Below are positions 44,406-55,334 of a stretch of DNA of 64,000 nucleotides, in pieces. Location: NCBI GenBank assembly GCA_963691655.1, contig OY829326.1, positions 72,223,235-72,287,234 of the forward strand, in the 5' to 3' direction. The stretch's first letter is position 1, and each line of letters starts with the position of its first letter. A program made the position numbers and the translations under genes. Under the pieces are notes generated by a model. That model was not told the origin of the DNA and ran no database searches. It saw only the letters and a program-made list of their open reading frames with translations. The DNA is from Toxonevra muliebris. Lineage: Eukaryota; Arthropoda; Insecta; Diptera; Pallopteridae.

Positions 44406-45344
44406 TCTATCAAAATTTTTCTGGAAGCGTGACAGCTTTTGCCGATTATTTGGCGCTTGGGTACACCTCTAGTAGCGCACTTAGCTTAGTAGCGGAAATC
44501 AATCATGACATTGACATATTAAGAAATTAGTTTTGCGTACACAAGTTAATAGTCAGCCGAAAAACTCAGATCATGTTCTTCAACTTGACTTCGCAACTAG
44601 CTCCAAATACTAATTTTATTTTTCATGCAACCAATTGTAAAAAGTTTCCACTTAAAAACAACTATTCCAATAATGCTATAGCAGAATCTTATTGTGAACA
44701 TTTACTCTGTGACAAAGAATGTTTTAGTATTGAAAAAGTATTTAGGCTTACTCGTCGATAGTAATTTAAGTTGGCATGAGCATATAAACAACTTAATAAA
44801 ATATTTTCGTTATGCTCTTTGTAATTTATACCGCTTGAAAAACGTGTGTTCTAAAAATGTCTTAAAAATAGTTTATTTTGGACTTTTTCAGTCCAAGCTA
44901 AACTATGGAATTTCCTGTTGGGGTGGTGCCTATAGAAATAGGTTGAAGTCGTTGCTAGTGCTGCAAAAATCAGCAGTAAGACGAATAAATAACAAACATC
45001 GTTTGCAGCACTCTATTGAGTCATTCAGGTCATTAAATATTATGCCAGTTCGACATTTATTTTATTACAAAGTTCTAAAAATATTTTTTATGCGTTGTGA
45101 GTACTTGAACAGTAGATGCTGCGAGCAATATAACCTAAGGTGTGTTGATGAAGCCATGGTCAATGTTCCTGTCTTTAGAACTACATCATTGCGAAGTTGT
45201 TACAGTGTATTGTCATGTAGATTATTTAATAGATTCCCTATAGCCCTTAAATGCATGAGAAATAAAAATGTTTTTTTAAGCCATGTAAAATCCTGGCTAC
45301 TTGAGATGAATACTGAGGAAATCGAGGTTCTGTTAGCATACTAA
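44406..45344 (+). pseudogene. CR1/L2-like LINE ORF2, C-terminal RT part
   Basis: From 44425 the frame reads GSVTAFADYLALGYTSSSA, with the YADD box as FADY, then LRN-stop-FCVHKLIVSRKTQIMF (normally WF--N-L-LN--KT--M-F). After a frame change the 216-codon open stretch (44694-45344) gives YLGLLVDSNLSWHEHINNL, IVYFGLFQSKLNYGISCWGG and LVLQKSAVRRI, the C-terminal blocks typical of CR1/L2/Rex1 LINEs (LG---D--L-W--HI; Y----S-L-YG---WG; L---QKKA-R-I). It ends at a stop at 45342-45344. The 24.2-25.8 kb LINE is a 5' half of the same type on the other strand, but I cannot show that they are one family. Confidence 0.85.
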
Positions 45345-45650
45345 TATAATAATAAGTATACGCTTTTATCAATAAATTTTTTTACTTTACCTTACTTTAA
45401 AATTTGTTTTAATTAATTAACTAATGTGGTATTAAGCACTGTTTTTTTTTAAATATATAAATTAATCAAAATTGTTTGTAATAATTACATATTTATATAT
45501 TATACGTAAAGATATACCACTGTTTTTATGTGCTTATTATATAAATACTTTACTTTAATATTTAATATTGTAATTTTAATTTAACATTTAACATTTTAAT
45601 TTGGAGAATTGCGTTTAATAAATAAATAAAATAAATAAAATATAATAGTT
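45345..45650 (+). mobile_element. 3' UTR and AAATAAAT tail of the 44.4 kb LINE
   Basis: An AT-rich 3' region ends in repeats of AAATAAAT / AAATAAA at 45618-45645, the sort of short tandem tail that CR1/L2-type elements often carry instead of pure poly(A). No target duplication is identified. Confidence 0.5.
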
Positions 45651-45833
45651 CGATAAATATATTGTATGGTTTGGTATTATTGTATGGAAATCTGGAATTA
45701 GTTCAGACACAGACACAGTAGCCTTCCTAACCATGGGTCAAATAAGGGTTAGAAAGCCCACCTGCAATGTTTTTTTTTGGAATTTCTGACCCTTACAATC
45801 TTAAAATGTAGTTAATTTTTTAACCCATTATTG

Positions 45834-46055
45834 CTCAGAGCACCTCGACTCGGAAGATATCTTTCAATGTTGCGAATGCACGTTTATATGGGCCATTATC
45901 AATGGCACATATTCCCACTGAAAAAATGAGCCTCTGAGTATTAGTGGCATTTTTGATCATTTTCTTGAGGTTAAGATTAGGAAAACTCGGAGACAAACAT
46001 TTTTCCTAAAGTTTCAAGACATTTACCCACTCTTGTCCCTAGTCTGATAGTGTCC
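45834..46055 (-). mobile_element. piggyBac-type (TTAA) segment, copy B
   Basis: TTAA at 45830-45833 is followed by CCCATTATTGCTCAGAGC. Read on the minus strand the segment matches 16695-17113 over its length, with shared CAGACTAGGGACAAGAGTGG, GGCTCATTTTTTCAGTGGGA and CTTCCGAGTCG. The far end is not bounded by TTAA with matching repeat, so it is truncated. Confidence 0.6.
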
Positions 46056-46149
46056 ATAAAATGCATCATCGTATTTAATTTATTGTATTTATAAAAATTA
46101 TTTTCTTCGAATGAAATGAAACTCATTATATCAATGTACGGAGAGAACA

Positions 46150-46229
46150 ACAAAAATTCGCTTAGTTGATTCGGTTACCGTTTTTAGAGGAATAACTGCT
46201 GCAATTTTTACTTTGGTGAAATAAATTGA
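46150..46229 (-). pseudogene. mariner transposase piece beyond the RTE insertion
   Basis: After the RTE insertion the minus strand continues SIYFTKVKIAAVIPLKTVTE into the terminal repeat. It joins directly to the reading at 47139 once one copy of the duplicated GAAATAAATTGA is removed. Everything after this point of the transposase is deleted. Confidence 0.5.
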
Positions 46230-47126
46230 TACCAAAAGAGGTTTCAGACAAGGTGATTCTCTCTCTTGCGACTTCTTTAACCTAATGCTGGAAAAAATAA
46301 TTCGAACTGCGAACATCGACATGTCTGGCACTATCTTTTACAAGAGTGTCATGCTGCTAGCATATGCTGATGATATTGACATTATTGGCATCAACGCGCG
46401 AGCAGTCAATGCAGCATTCTCCAACTTGGAGAGGGAGTCTCGTCGAGTGGGTCTAGTGATGAACGAGGACAAAACGAAATACCTTGTGTCAACAAACAAA
46501 GAGTCACGGCGTCTTGGACAAAATGTCACTGTTGACAATTACAAATTCAAAGTCGTCAAGGATTTCGTTTATCTTGGATCCAGCATCAACACCAATAATA
46601 ATGTCAGCCTTGAGATCAAGCGAAGAATAACTCTTGCCAACAGGTATTACTACGGGTTCAGTAGGCAATTGAGAAGTAGGGTTCTCTCTCGACGTATGAA
46701 AATAACGCTCTTCAAGTCACTTATCCTTCCCGTCCTAATGTATGGTGCTCACACGTGGACATTAACCAACAACGATGAGAGGCTGTTGGGAGCGTTCGAG
46801 AGAAAGATACTTCGCAAGATCTATGATCCTGTGTGCGTGGACGACGTGTATCGTATAAGATGGAACCATGAGCTGTATGAGCTGTACGCCGACATTGACG
46901 TAGTCAAGCGCATAAAACTCCAGCGGCTTCGCTGGCTGGGTCATGTTGAGCGAATGAATGTGCTCCGGCTAGAAGGGTATTTTATTCGAGCCACGGAGGT
47001 GGAACGCGCAGAAGAGGAAGACCTAATCTCCGATGGAAAGACCAGGTACAGGGGGACCCGTCTGCTCTTTATAGAGGAGGCAAAAGACCGATCATCGGTT
47101 GTAGAGCCAATTAAGTAAGTAAGTAA
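46230..47126 (+). mobile_element. RTE LINE insertion with 12-bp target duplication
   Basis: GAAATAAATTGA is found at 46218-46229 and 47127-47138. The 3' end is an AAGT tandem tail (47111-47126), as RTE elements often have short-repeat tails rather than poly(A). It interrupts the mariner relic of 46150-47696 and therefore postdates it. Confidence 0.88.
46231..47118 (+). CDS. RTE-clade LINE reverse transcriptase, 5'-truncated but open
   Basis: An uninterrupted frame of about 295 codons runs from the insertion point to a stop at 47116-47118; the first internal ATG is 46285. It starts KRGFRQGDSLSCDFFNLMLE (RT block 4, normally G-RQGDSLS--LFN--LE) and goes on to SVMLLAYADDIDIIGINARA with an intact YADD catalytic pair. 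Then VKDFVYLGSSINTNNNVSLE, RVLSRRMKITLFKSLILPVL, MYGAHTWTLTNNDERLLGAF and LQRLRWLGHVERM, all hallmark C-terminal blocks of RTE-type LINEs. RT copies the element RNA onto nicked target DNA. The endonuclease and first RT blocks are missing through 5' truncation on insertion, so it cannot act alone. The lack of stops shows that it is one of the youngest insertions here. Confidence 0.92.
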   Translation, partial: TKRGFRQGDSLSCDFFNLMLEKIIRTANIDMSGTIFYKSVMLLAYADDIDIIGINARAVNAAFSNLERESRRVGLVMNEDKTKYLVSTNKESRRLGQNVTVDNYKFKVVKDFVYLGSSINTNNNVSLEIKRRITLANRYYYGFSRQLRSRVLSRRMKITLFKSLILPVLMYGAHTWTLTNNDERLLGAFERKILRKIYDPVCVDDVYRIRWNHELYELYADIDVVKRIKLQRLRWLGHVERMNVLRLEGYFIRATEVERAEEEDLISDGKTRYRGTRLLFIEEAKDRSSVVEPIK

Positions 47127-47138
47127 GAAATAAATTGA

Positions 47139-47580
47139 CATCATTACCCTTGTCGCTGACTTCTGCTGCTTCTATTTAATAGGAGGATTAGCACCTTCTA
47201 GGTTCCATAACATCAACTGTTGCTTGGTTTCTATGTGGTACTTGAAGAACCAAACTCCATCACCTGTTATAATTTTATTGAAGAAAATACTGGGCAAAAC
47301 GCGCACACATTCTTTTAGAGCATCAGTTAAAATTCAAAAACCCATCGTGCAGATTTCTTCGTGTATGATTTCCTGGGTTAATCTTAGATCCTCATCAATT
47401 TTGAGCTTCACCAGGGCCACACTTAAGACATCAGTCTAAGATTTTGGACAGCCTTCATGAGGTTCGTCCTCCACAGAAGAATATTCGTTCTGGAATCTCC
47501 GAAACTACTTCGAGACGGTCACAAGAAATGGCACTTATTAAATATTTCTCTGTAGCTTTGCGTTTTCTTGTCTCCATGTT
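47139..47580 (-). pseudogene. mariner transposase relic, N-terminal half
   Basis: From about 47575 the minus strand reads METRKRKATEKYLISAISCD, then IPERIFFCGGRTS, FLNFN-type fragments and, near 47270, ITGDGVWFFKYHIETKQQ, where the first catalytic Asp of mariner (ITGDE-W---YD-ETK-QS--W) is kept but Glu is Gly, and WNLEGANPPIK. Several stops and frameshifts lie between. It differs from the mariners at 1-417 and 47843-48811, so it is a separate lineage. Confidence 0.7.
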
Positions 47581-47842
47581 GAATGTTTGAAGTTAAACTT
47601 AAAATGAAATATCTCAATACTATACCAAATCATCTGACATTTTTTGATTTTTCAAAAATTTTTTTAGTGCTGTCAACTAAGCGAACTTTTGCGAGACCCT
47701 TCGTACTGTTCACAGAATCTTAAGGAAGTAAGGTAACGATTCATAAAAAATTTATTGAAATAATGAAAAATACCTTCTCACAATGAATAAAAATATATAA
47801 ATGCTGTAAATAAGTACCCGGAAATTAAACACAAACAACTTA

Positions 47843-48811
47843 TCAATCATCTAAATTTATTATATCCCCTTCAAAATAGGCCCCTTCTGAGGCAATACTC
47901 TTCCTACGAACAATCCAATCATCGAAACACTTTTTAAAGCTATATTCCGGGATGGCCTTCAGTTCTCGTTGCGAATTAGTTTTGATGTCTTCAATGCTCT
48001 CAAAACGGGTTCCACGAAGTGGTAATTTGAGTTTTGGAAACAGGAAAAAGTCACACGGGGCCATATCTGGAGAGTACGGTGGTTGTTCGATGATATTTGT
48101 TGAATTTTTGTTCAAAAACTCGTTCACAATGATCGCTTTGTGCGCTGGTGCATTATCGTGGTGCAAAATCCAACTGTTGTTCCGCAACAAATCTGGTCTT
48201 TTGCGACGAACATTCTCTCTCAAACGCCTCATAACGCCAAGATAATATTCTTTATTAACGGTTTGGCCCTCCGGTAAGAATTCCGAATGAACAACACCAC
48301 GAATATCGAAGAAAACGGTCAGCATCACCTTGATTTTCGATTTGCTTTGACGCGGTTTTTTCGGTTTCGGCTCATTTTTGGCGCGCCATTCCGATGATTG
48401 TTGACTTGTTTGCATGTCGTACTCGAAAACCCATGTCTCGTCACCAGTTATGATGCGTTCGATGAACGTTGGATCGGAATTTACGCGTTCAAGCATGTCT
48501 TCAGCCACCTTACTGCGATTCACTTTTTGAAGAAAATTCAGATCTTTTGGCACCAATCGCGCTGAGACTTTCCGCATACCCAAAACATCAACCAAAATAT
48601 GACGAGCGGTCTCATGAGATATGTTCATTTCTTGGGCTATCTCTCGCAAACTATAATGACGATTTTCGAGCACCATTTCCTTTATTTTGTCGACGTTTTC
48701 TTCAGTTGAAGAAGTCGAAGGCCGTCCTGAACAAGGCAAATCGTTCACTTCTTCTCGCCACTCTTTGAACGATTTACATATGTATAATGAAAAAATTAGC
48801 CATGTGCTCAA
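47843..48811 (-). CDS. mariner transposase, nearly complete and open, with foreign N-terminus
   Basis: One frame of 322 codons is open. Residues from about 13 on are mariner: a linker PCSGRPSTS (26-34), a helix-turn-helix YSLREIAQEMNISHETARHI (53-72), first catalytic Asp in GDETW (D124), second in HHDNAPAH (D219) and third in PDMAPCDFF (D254). The last two are 34 residues apart, so the full DDD triad of mariner is present. The protein ends YFEGDIINLDD. The first 12 residues (MSTWLIFSLYIC) are not mariner: homology stops near 48772, so the first helix-turn-helix (about 55 residues) is missing and this ATG is accidental. Without that domain it should not bind its ends. Same lineage as 1-417. 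The right inverted end is degraded (TTCCGGGTACTTATT near 47815). Confidence 0.93.
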   Translation of the reverse strand: MSTWLIFSLYICKSFKEWREEVNDLPCSGRPSTSSTEENVDKIKEMVLENRHYSLREIAQEMNISHETARHILVDVLGMRKVSARLVPKDLNFLQKVNRSKVAEDMLERVNSDPTFIERIITGDETWVFEYDMQTSQQSSEWRAKNEPKPKKPRQSKSKIKVMLTVFFDIRGVVHSEFLPEGQTVNKEYYLGVMRRLRENVRRKRPDLLRNNSWILHHDNAPAHKAIIVNEFLNKNSTNIIEQPPYSPDMAPCDFFLFPKLKLPLRGTRFESIEDIKTNSQRELKAIPEYSFKKCFDDWIVRRKSIASEGAYFEGDIINLDD

Positions 48812-50920
48812 GGGGTGAAAAAAATCAATATATGTTTGTGATCTGTAATGAAGAAAGGAACAAAAAAAAAAGTCTCGAAAACTTGTTTTCGCACACTAGC
48901 TTCAGCAGAGGCTAATATAAAGACATTTAATAATATTTATTTTCAAGCGATAGTCTTAGTATCTATTCTTGTAGTACTTAGTTGCATACAGTTTTGCTGG
49001 GTAATATCTTGACCATCAATTAAAATATATGCATGAGCAATGTATGAAGTTTTGAGTACAATATTAAATGACTGAATGATGAGGTCTGAAATAAAAATTG
49101 TTAAAATTTACATACCTATGTACATAGATATTTAACTGTGTGCATATCTAAATAAATGTAATAAGATATTAAAAATAAAGGTTTCATGAAATTTGACTAT
49201 TCTTTTTTTGAAGAAAATCTCAATCTCTCAAACAAAAACAAATGTAACCAATTGAAAGCAAATGCTCATTTGCAGCTATTGTGTCGTGTCAAAAACGATT
49301 TCTAAGTACATACTTTACAATGCATGCATGAATAACAGCAACAAGAACAACAACGACAACAACAAAAGAACAAAAATCAGGCGATTATTTTTTATTATCG
49401 TCATTTGCAGATACTCATACGTAATGTAAATAAATATATACATACATTTGTAGGTATGTAAATATATAAGTATATACAAATGCAACAGCACCAGCAACTG
49501 AGCAATATCACCCAGCAGTACTCGGCCCAGCCAAAGTAATCAAGTTCAAACGACGTTGTCCACGTATCAGCATATGTACAATATATATATATATATTGTA
49601 TGTATGTGTATGTATGAATGTATGTTTCACATAATGCCCAGCACGACTAATGAATCACGCTGTGTGCCCGCTCGCTCGCTCGCTCGTTTGCTCTTGCTCT
49701 GAGCTCAGGCTTAAGTTAGAACCAAGACGTCAAAGTGGGCAAATGCATGCGGGTACACAAAAGCAACCATCTATCCACACATCCATCCATACTCCGAGCA
49801 GCTATTGCATTGATTTCTGCATGGCATCTGTGTGTGTGCAACCTTAAAACGCTGCTACTACTGCTGCTGCTACTACATACTCCGCGCATGAGCAAGACAA
49901 GCCTGCCTGCCTGATTAAGCATTTGGGCGCGCGCTTATGCTGCTTCTTCTTCTGCATCATGCATCTCTCATAAATAAAAGCAACTACGAAGACATTGACA
50001 ATGATCAGCTAAGAAGCTTGTTGCTTGTTGGAGTGGAAGAAGCAGAAGCTATTGAAGCAAACAAAAATATTAAGCAAAAACAAAAAATGCTATAAAGAAA
50101 AAATCGTGAGTGTAGTAAAAAAGCTTCAAGATTTATACAAAAAAAAAAAAAAAACAAACAAAAAACCAACAACAAAGAAGTATAAAGGTACTCGCCTAAG
50201 TAATGCAGCAACAACAACAACAAACTAAGCGCAACAACATGATCGTTAAAAATGCACAGTAGCAACTTTTGAGTAATAATAACAAGCGGCAGCATCAGCA
50301 ACATCTTTTTTTCTTTGCTTCTTCTACAGCTGTAGGGTGTGCTGCTGCTGCTGCTGCTGCTGCTACTACTACTGCAATAACAAATGATGCTGCTGCTGCA
50401 ACTGCAGTTACATAAAAACAAAAATAAAGAAGGTTTCTTTCTTCTTTCAGCTAAGCAAACAATAAAAATACAACAACCACTTCAGAACTGGTTTTTTGTC
50501 TTCTAAGCTTTATGCTGTTGCTGCTAGCACGCTTGCTGTAGTTGTTGTTATTGTAATTGTTGTTGTGCTTATATAAGCTTCCAAGTTCACTTTTGTTCTG
50601 TTGCTGCTGGTGTTGTTGTTGTTTTTGAGTATTTTGCAGCTGTATTCTGGACTTTAACAAGCGTTGGAGTCTTTTTCATACACACACAAATAACTGGAGG
50701 TTCTTATGTAGCAATAGTAAGAACTTTTTCAGTGGTTCTTAAACATTTCGGCTCTATGATAGTTTCGAAACTATTAAAATATTTCCTCGTTTTCTTAGTT
50801 ACTTTTACAAAATTAAATGTTTAAAATATAGATTTTAAAGGTTAAGTCAGATTAAAAGTGGTGGTGGATGTCGCACGGAAATCGGCAAGTTCCATAATGT
50901 TACCGCAACTAGTTTGAGAT
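48780..50920. other. Unique island, microsatellite rich
   Basis: No gene is supported. Repeats include TA/TATG tracts (49577-49600 and 49600-49625), CGCT at 49669-49687, CTG then CTA repeats at 50341-50373, CAA repeats near 50208-50222 and TTG/CTG runs at 50515-50640. 49630-49960 is less AT-rich. The open frames here (such as 50005-50421 minus) are translated low-complexity DNA. Confidence 0.4.
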
Positions 50921-50924
50921 TTGA

Positions 50925-52530
50925 TATGATTTTTGGTTTGTATTTCGGTCTGACATTTTATTTGAATTTTAGTCTGAATTTGGTTTTAATTTTAGTATGA
51001 TTTTTGATCTGAATACGATTTTAAATTTGATCTGATTTATTGTCTTAATTGTGGTCTGGTTTTTTGTCTAAATTTCGGTCTGAATATGGTTGGAATTTTA
51101 ATCTGATTTTTTGTTTAAATTTGGTTTGAATTTTTGCCGGAATTTCGGTTTGAATTTAATTTGATTTTTGATTTGATTTTAAGTCTGCTTTGGTTTGAAA
51201 TTTAGTCTGTAATTGGTTTGAGTTTTGGAATAATTTTCTGTCTGATTTTTGGTTTGATATTTGGTTTAAGGTTTGCTTTAATTTTTGGCTTGAATTTTGA
51301 TTTGATTTTTGGTATGAATTTCCATCAAATTCTGGTCTGAATTTGTCTCATTTTTGGTCTGAGCTTGGTTGAATTTTTGCCTAATTTTTTTTCTGAATTT
51401 TGGTTTGTTTTGGGTTTAAGTTTTTGTCTGATTTTTTTGTCTGAATTTCGTTCACATTTTGGTCTGATTTTGAACCTGAATTTCTTTGAGTTTTGGTTTG
51501 ATATTTTTCTGAATTGTGGTCCGATTTTTTCTATGAATTTGCTTCGAGTTTTGATCTAAATTTGGTTTGAATTTTCGGTCTGAATTTTGTTTTAATTTTT
51601 TAACTGATTTTTGGTGTGAACTTTGATCTGAGTTCTTGTCCGATTTAGGTCTGATTTTCAGTTCGAATTTGGTTTGAAATTTAATCTAATTTTTTGTATG
51701 AATTTTGGTCTGATTTTTGGACTAAATTTGGTTTCAGCTTTCGTCTGAGTTTGATTTAAATTTTCTGTCTAATTTTTTGTCTGAATTTCGGTGTGAATTT
51801 GGTTTCAATTTTGGTCCAATATTTTTCTAAATTTGGTTGGGATTTTTGTCTTATTTTTGGTTTGAAATTTTGCCTGAATTTCAGTCTAATTTAAATTATG
51901 GTCTGATTTTTAATCAGAAATTGGCATGAAATTCGGCCCAGTTTCTTTTCTGATTTTTAGTCTGAGTTTGGTTTGAGTTTTGGTCTGATTTCTGATGTGA
52001 ATTTGGTTTGAATTTTGTCTGAAGTTTGATTCGATTTTTGGTCTGATGTTGATTTTGAGCTTTGATCTAATTTTTTGTCTTATTTTTCTTCTGAGGTTGG
52101 TCTGAGTTTTGATCTGATATTTGTTTTGAATTTTGATCAGATTTCTGGTTTGAATTTTTGCTTGAATTTTGATCAGATTTAGTCTTTAGTCTGAACTTGG
52201 TTTGAATTTTATCCTGTTGTTTTGTCGGATTCTTATCCCATTTGTGTCTGAATTTGATTTAAGTTTTGCCTGATTTGTTATCTAAATTTTGTTTTCATTT
52301 TGGTCTGATTTTTTTCAGAATTTTAATCAAACTTTTTATCTGAATTTGCTATTAGCTTAGATTTAAATTTGGTTTGAGCGTTTGTTTGATTTTCGGTTTG
52401 AATTTTTTTTTTACTTTTAGTCTGAGATTATTCTAACTTTTGGTTTGAATTTTGTAGCCATTTTTGGTCTAAAATTTGGTTTGATTTTTCCAGTTCCAGA
52501 CTTAGTTTGGATTTTAGACTGGTTTTTGAT
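50925..52530 (+). repeat. TTTTGGTCTGAA satellite, array D (largest)
   Basis: About 1.6 kb of degenerate units such as TTTGGTCTGAATTTGG, TTTTTGTCTGAATTTCGG and TTTGATTTGATTTTTGG. Spacing is mainly 12, 15 and 18 bases, often multiples of three. No insertion interrupts it. It is the same orientation as arrays A and E and opposite to B and C. Confidence 0.88.
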
Positions 52531-53610
52531 CTGGTTCTAGGTAGTTGAGTAGGCCAAATCAATTTATCTGCAATCTAGCCTGTCCTAGCGAGATTTGAAC
52601 AGCCGCAACAAATATGGCGCAAAGTTTAATTCGACCAAGATATGATATATGAATTGCAAGCCCTTGAGAAATTATAAAGCGCTAATTCAGAAGGAAAAGT
52701 CACGCCCATTAAACTGTTAAAACATTCCAAACTCGTATCCACTCGAGATTCTAAAGCTTTTGATGAAAACTCTAGCTACGCTGAACTGATAGAAAGAAAA
52801 CCTCTGAGCAACTTTGAAAGTTTAAGAACCCCTGGTACAATATTACTATGTATGAATAAATTTTTTTCTTTTAACTGTTCGTAGTAACATTACAACTTTT
52901 TACTACGTCTTAACTGAAATCGAATTCTGTTTCGTTTTGTCTTCTTTGTTTAGTCTTAGGCTTCACGACTTGACAATATGCTATTGCTGCCTCTGCTGCT
53001 GATTGCTGACTGCCTCCAGCGCTCACAGCTTGTGGCTGCCGCAGCAGCAGCTTAATTGCATTGCAAACTTTTTGATAGGTTCTATTGCTTTTGTGGCTAT
53101 TGTTGCTGGTGCTGCTGTTGTTTCTATTTTCAATGCATTTCGATTTTGTGGTTTTTGAAGTTTTTGGTGCTGGCTTTTCTTCAGCTTGAAGCGGAAAGTT
53201 TCATTTGAAGTTTTTCGTTGTTTTCGCGCCAAGCCAACTGCGCGCACAGTAGCAACATTTTTTTTTATTTTTTTTTATGACTTGCATTTTAGTGATTGAA
53301 TACGTTAGTAGTATGCATTTTTTCTGCTCTGTTTTTGTTTTTCATTTTTATACCGTTGTGGTTTTTGTTGTAGAATTATTCATAACTTTTGCTATTTTTG
53401 TTATTTTCTTTGTTTACAATTGGCGTTTGTAATTGCATTACTCATTGTTAATTACTAATTAGCGTTTTATTGTTTTGCGCTTGAAAATTTTAACCACGTA
53501 AGTTAATATTTGCCAACGCATATCGAGAGAAAATACTCCACGTCTTTGAATTGACCAATCACAGCTGTTGTTTTTGATTTAATGAGAGTAGAGTCCTCTC
53601 AATATTATAT
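52531..53610. other. Unique sequence with regulatory texture
   Basis: No gene is seen. 52975-53120 is CTGCTG/GCAGCAG-rich; 53230-53420 contains T-runs. Nothing else is recognised. Confidence 0.35.
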
Positions 53611-53639
53611 GTAGTAAGTTTCTTTTAGAATCATTGTCT

Positions 53640-53870
53640 TTTGACGTCACTTTATTTTGCAAGACTATCATGCTGCTTGCATATATACAATATGTAGCTG
53701 ATATCGACATAGTAAAGTCAACGAGTAAGTCGAGCGGTGAATAAGTGCAATGCCGGCGTTGAGCTCGCTTTCGATCGACGGAGGAAAATATTTGCAAGTC
53801 TCTCGTCCTTTCCGTTATAATGTATGACGCTGAGACGTGGTTGATGCGAAAAATACTTTGCATGACAGTT
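53640..53870 (+). pseudogene. RTE-clade RT relic
   Basis: LFCKTIMLLAYIQYVADIDI matches the RTE block -F-KS--LLAYADDIDIIG with an insertion in YADD, and further on SLVLSVIMYDAETWLMRKIL matches SLI-PVLMYGAETW-L. About 80 codons in between are lost. It resembles the open copy at 46231-47118 and is far more decayed. Confidence 0.7.
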
Positions 53871-54389
53871 AGAGAAAATAAGCAAAAACATTCTTCTGTG
53901 GAAAGAAATGCAAAAATATTTGAGGATTCAGAGCTATTCGAAAATGGTTGGTGAAAATAGAGACTGACAACTCCTACAATAACAACTCACATCTTTACTT
54001 CATACGAACCCTAATCAGATACAATTAGGTCTACCAGGCGTTCATCAGTGCATATAGAAATGTACCTACTGATTATGCGAAACCTTAAATCAGACGGAAA
54101 TGTATTGATTATTTAAGTTTTGTACTGATTTGTACTGATTTTTCTTCAATTTCATCGACATTAATGTAACGACAGCGAAAAAACAAAAAATTTTGTTTTC
54201 CGAAGTGGCAAAGTCGCGGTGTGTGTAACCCTGATTGGAATTTTTCAAATTTCTCCTTCTTTGGTTCACTTTTTGAAATTTTGTTTGTCTAATGGAAAGA
54301 ATTTCACACCCGAGAGATTGCGCTTTAATATACCCTATCGATATGAAGTGAATGAGAATTACAAGTAAGTGTTCAAGGAGACCTTTGGG

Positions 54390-54512
54390 TAGGCAAAACC
54401 ACCAAGTGATAACAAATTGCTAAACCGCCGTTCGGAACTACCGTTAAACTGTGGATCCAACCATTTGGTATTACAATGGGTAATTGAGGGCAGCCACATA
54501 ACCTAAACTAAC
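54390..54512 (-). mobile_element. Second copy of the GGTTAGG short element
   Basis: On the minus strand it runs GTTTAGGTTATGTGGCTGCC to GGTGGTTTTGCC, sharing CCCATTGTAATACCA, CAGTTTAACG and TTCCGAACGGCGG with 4079-4268. I find no target duplication. It stands against the 3' end of the transposase relic at 54530-55330. Confidence 0.65.
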
Positions 54513-54529
54513 TGTGTTTTATATTGTTT

Positions 54530-55330
54530 CGTTTTTAATATGAATAAAGGAATAAAAAGTGATGTGTGTGAGATATGACGGAAACCTTTTATAGCGGATT
54601 AAGGTTCTTTCAATACCATTATGTTTTAAAAATGATATCATTCAAATGGCCACCGCCGCTTCGTTTACAGGACTCCACCCGAGAGGTTCATTTTAGTATG
54701 ACTCTGTTGCATAAGTCAGACTGGATCGTCTTGTTAGAATCACATGTTGTCCAGATCCACATTATCTAATTTAAGCCACAAAAAGTCAGATATCACGGCG
54801 CGATAGCGTTCACCAGTGTGAATCACCATCTGGCCATTAGCGTTTTGGAAAATGTATGGACCAATGATGCGCGCCTGACCAAAATCCACACCAAACACTT
54901 GCTTTCTCCGTCTACAATGGAGACTCTTGATGCTGCCCAAATCCGCAAATTTTGCTTGTTCACGAAGATATTCAACCAAAAATGTGAAAATAATTTTTTC
55001 GCCAAAATTTGGATCCGTTTCCAACTGCCCAATCAGCGAACGTACGATGAGCTTGGTGGTTCAGTTCTTGTGTCAATTGAATGTTATACGGATGCATGCC
55101 CAAACCTTTTCACAAAATTTACCAAGTTGAGGCCACCGAAAGGCCATCTCCTTGTGCATGACGAGGAATCGAGAGGTTTGGATCCTCAGCCACACTTTCA
55201 GCAGCTATATTCTCGCTTGTGCGTATTACAGAGACTGCTCGATCGACAACCGAATCGTTTTGCTTGAATTTCGCTATAATTCGTTCAATTGATCGCTTGG
55301 TTGGACAATTATTTCAGCAGTAAATATTTC
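54530..55330 (-). pseudogene. Tc1/mariner-superfamily transposase relic (WFQQDGATCHTA type)
   Basis: From about 55190 down: EDPNLSIPRHAQ, then a W-to-stop helix piece, RSLIGQLETDPNFGEKIIF (normally ---DP-F--KIIFSDEAHF), FVNKQNLRIWAASR in a neighbouring frame, CRRRKQVFGVDFGQARIIGP, YIFQNANGQMVIHTGERYRA and FLWLKLDNVDLDNM, followed by W-stop-FQQDD. These blocks match a transposase group common in insects whose catalytic core contains WFQQDGATCHTA and whose end has a WPPRSCDLTPLD block (known to me from family memory). The end near 54600 (GIERTLIRYKRFP) agrees. Several frameshifts and a lost third block make it inactive. Confidence 0.75.
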
Positions 55331-55334
55331 GTTG

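Larger units (their letters stand above)
46150..47696 (-). mobile_element. Deleted mariner-like element, split by an RTE LINE
   Basis: Inverted ends share TTCGCTTAGTTGA (46150-46162 on plus; 47683-47695 inverted). Without the 46230-47126 LINE the element is about 650 bases. Its transposase is described separately. Flanking TA is not obvious. Confidence 0.65.

Noticed and set aside
50005..50421. 138-codon minus-strand open frame with polyserine
   Set aside because: Serine run is the translated CTG/CTA microsatellite; no conserved residues or neighbouring exon signals.
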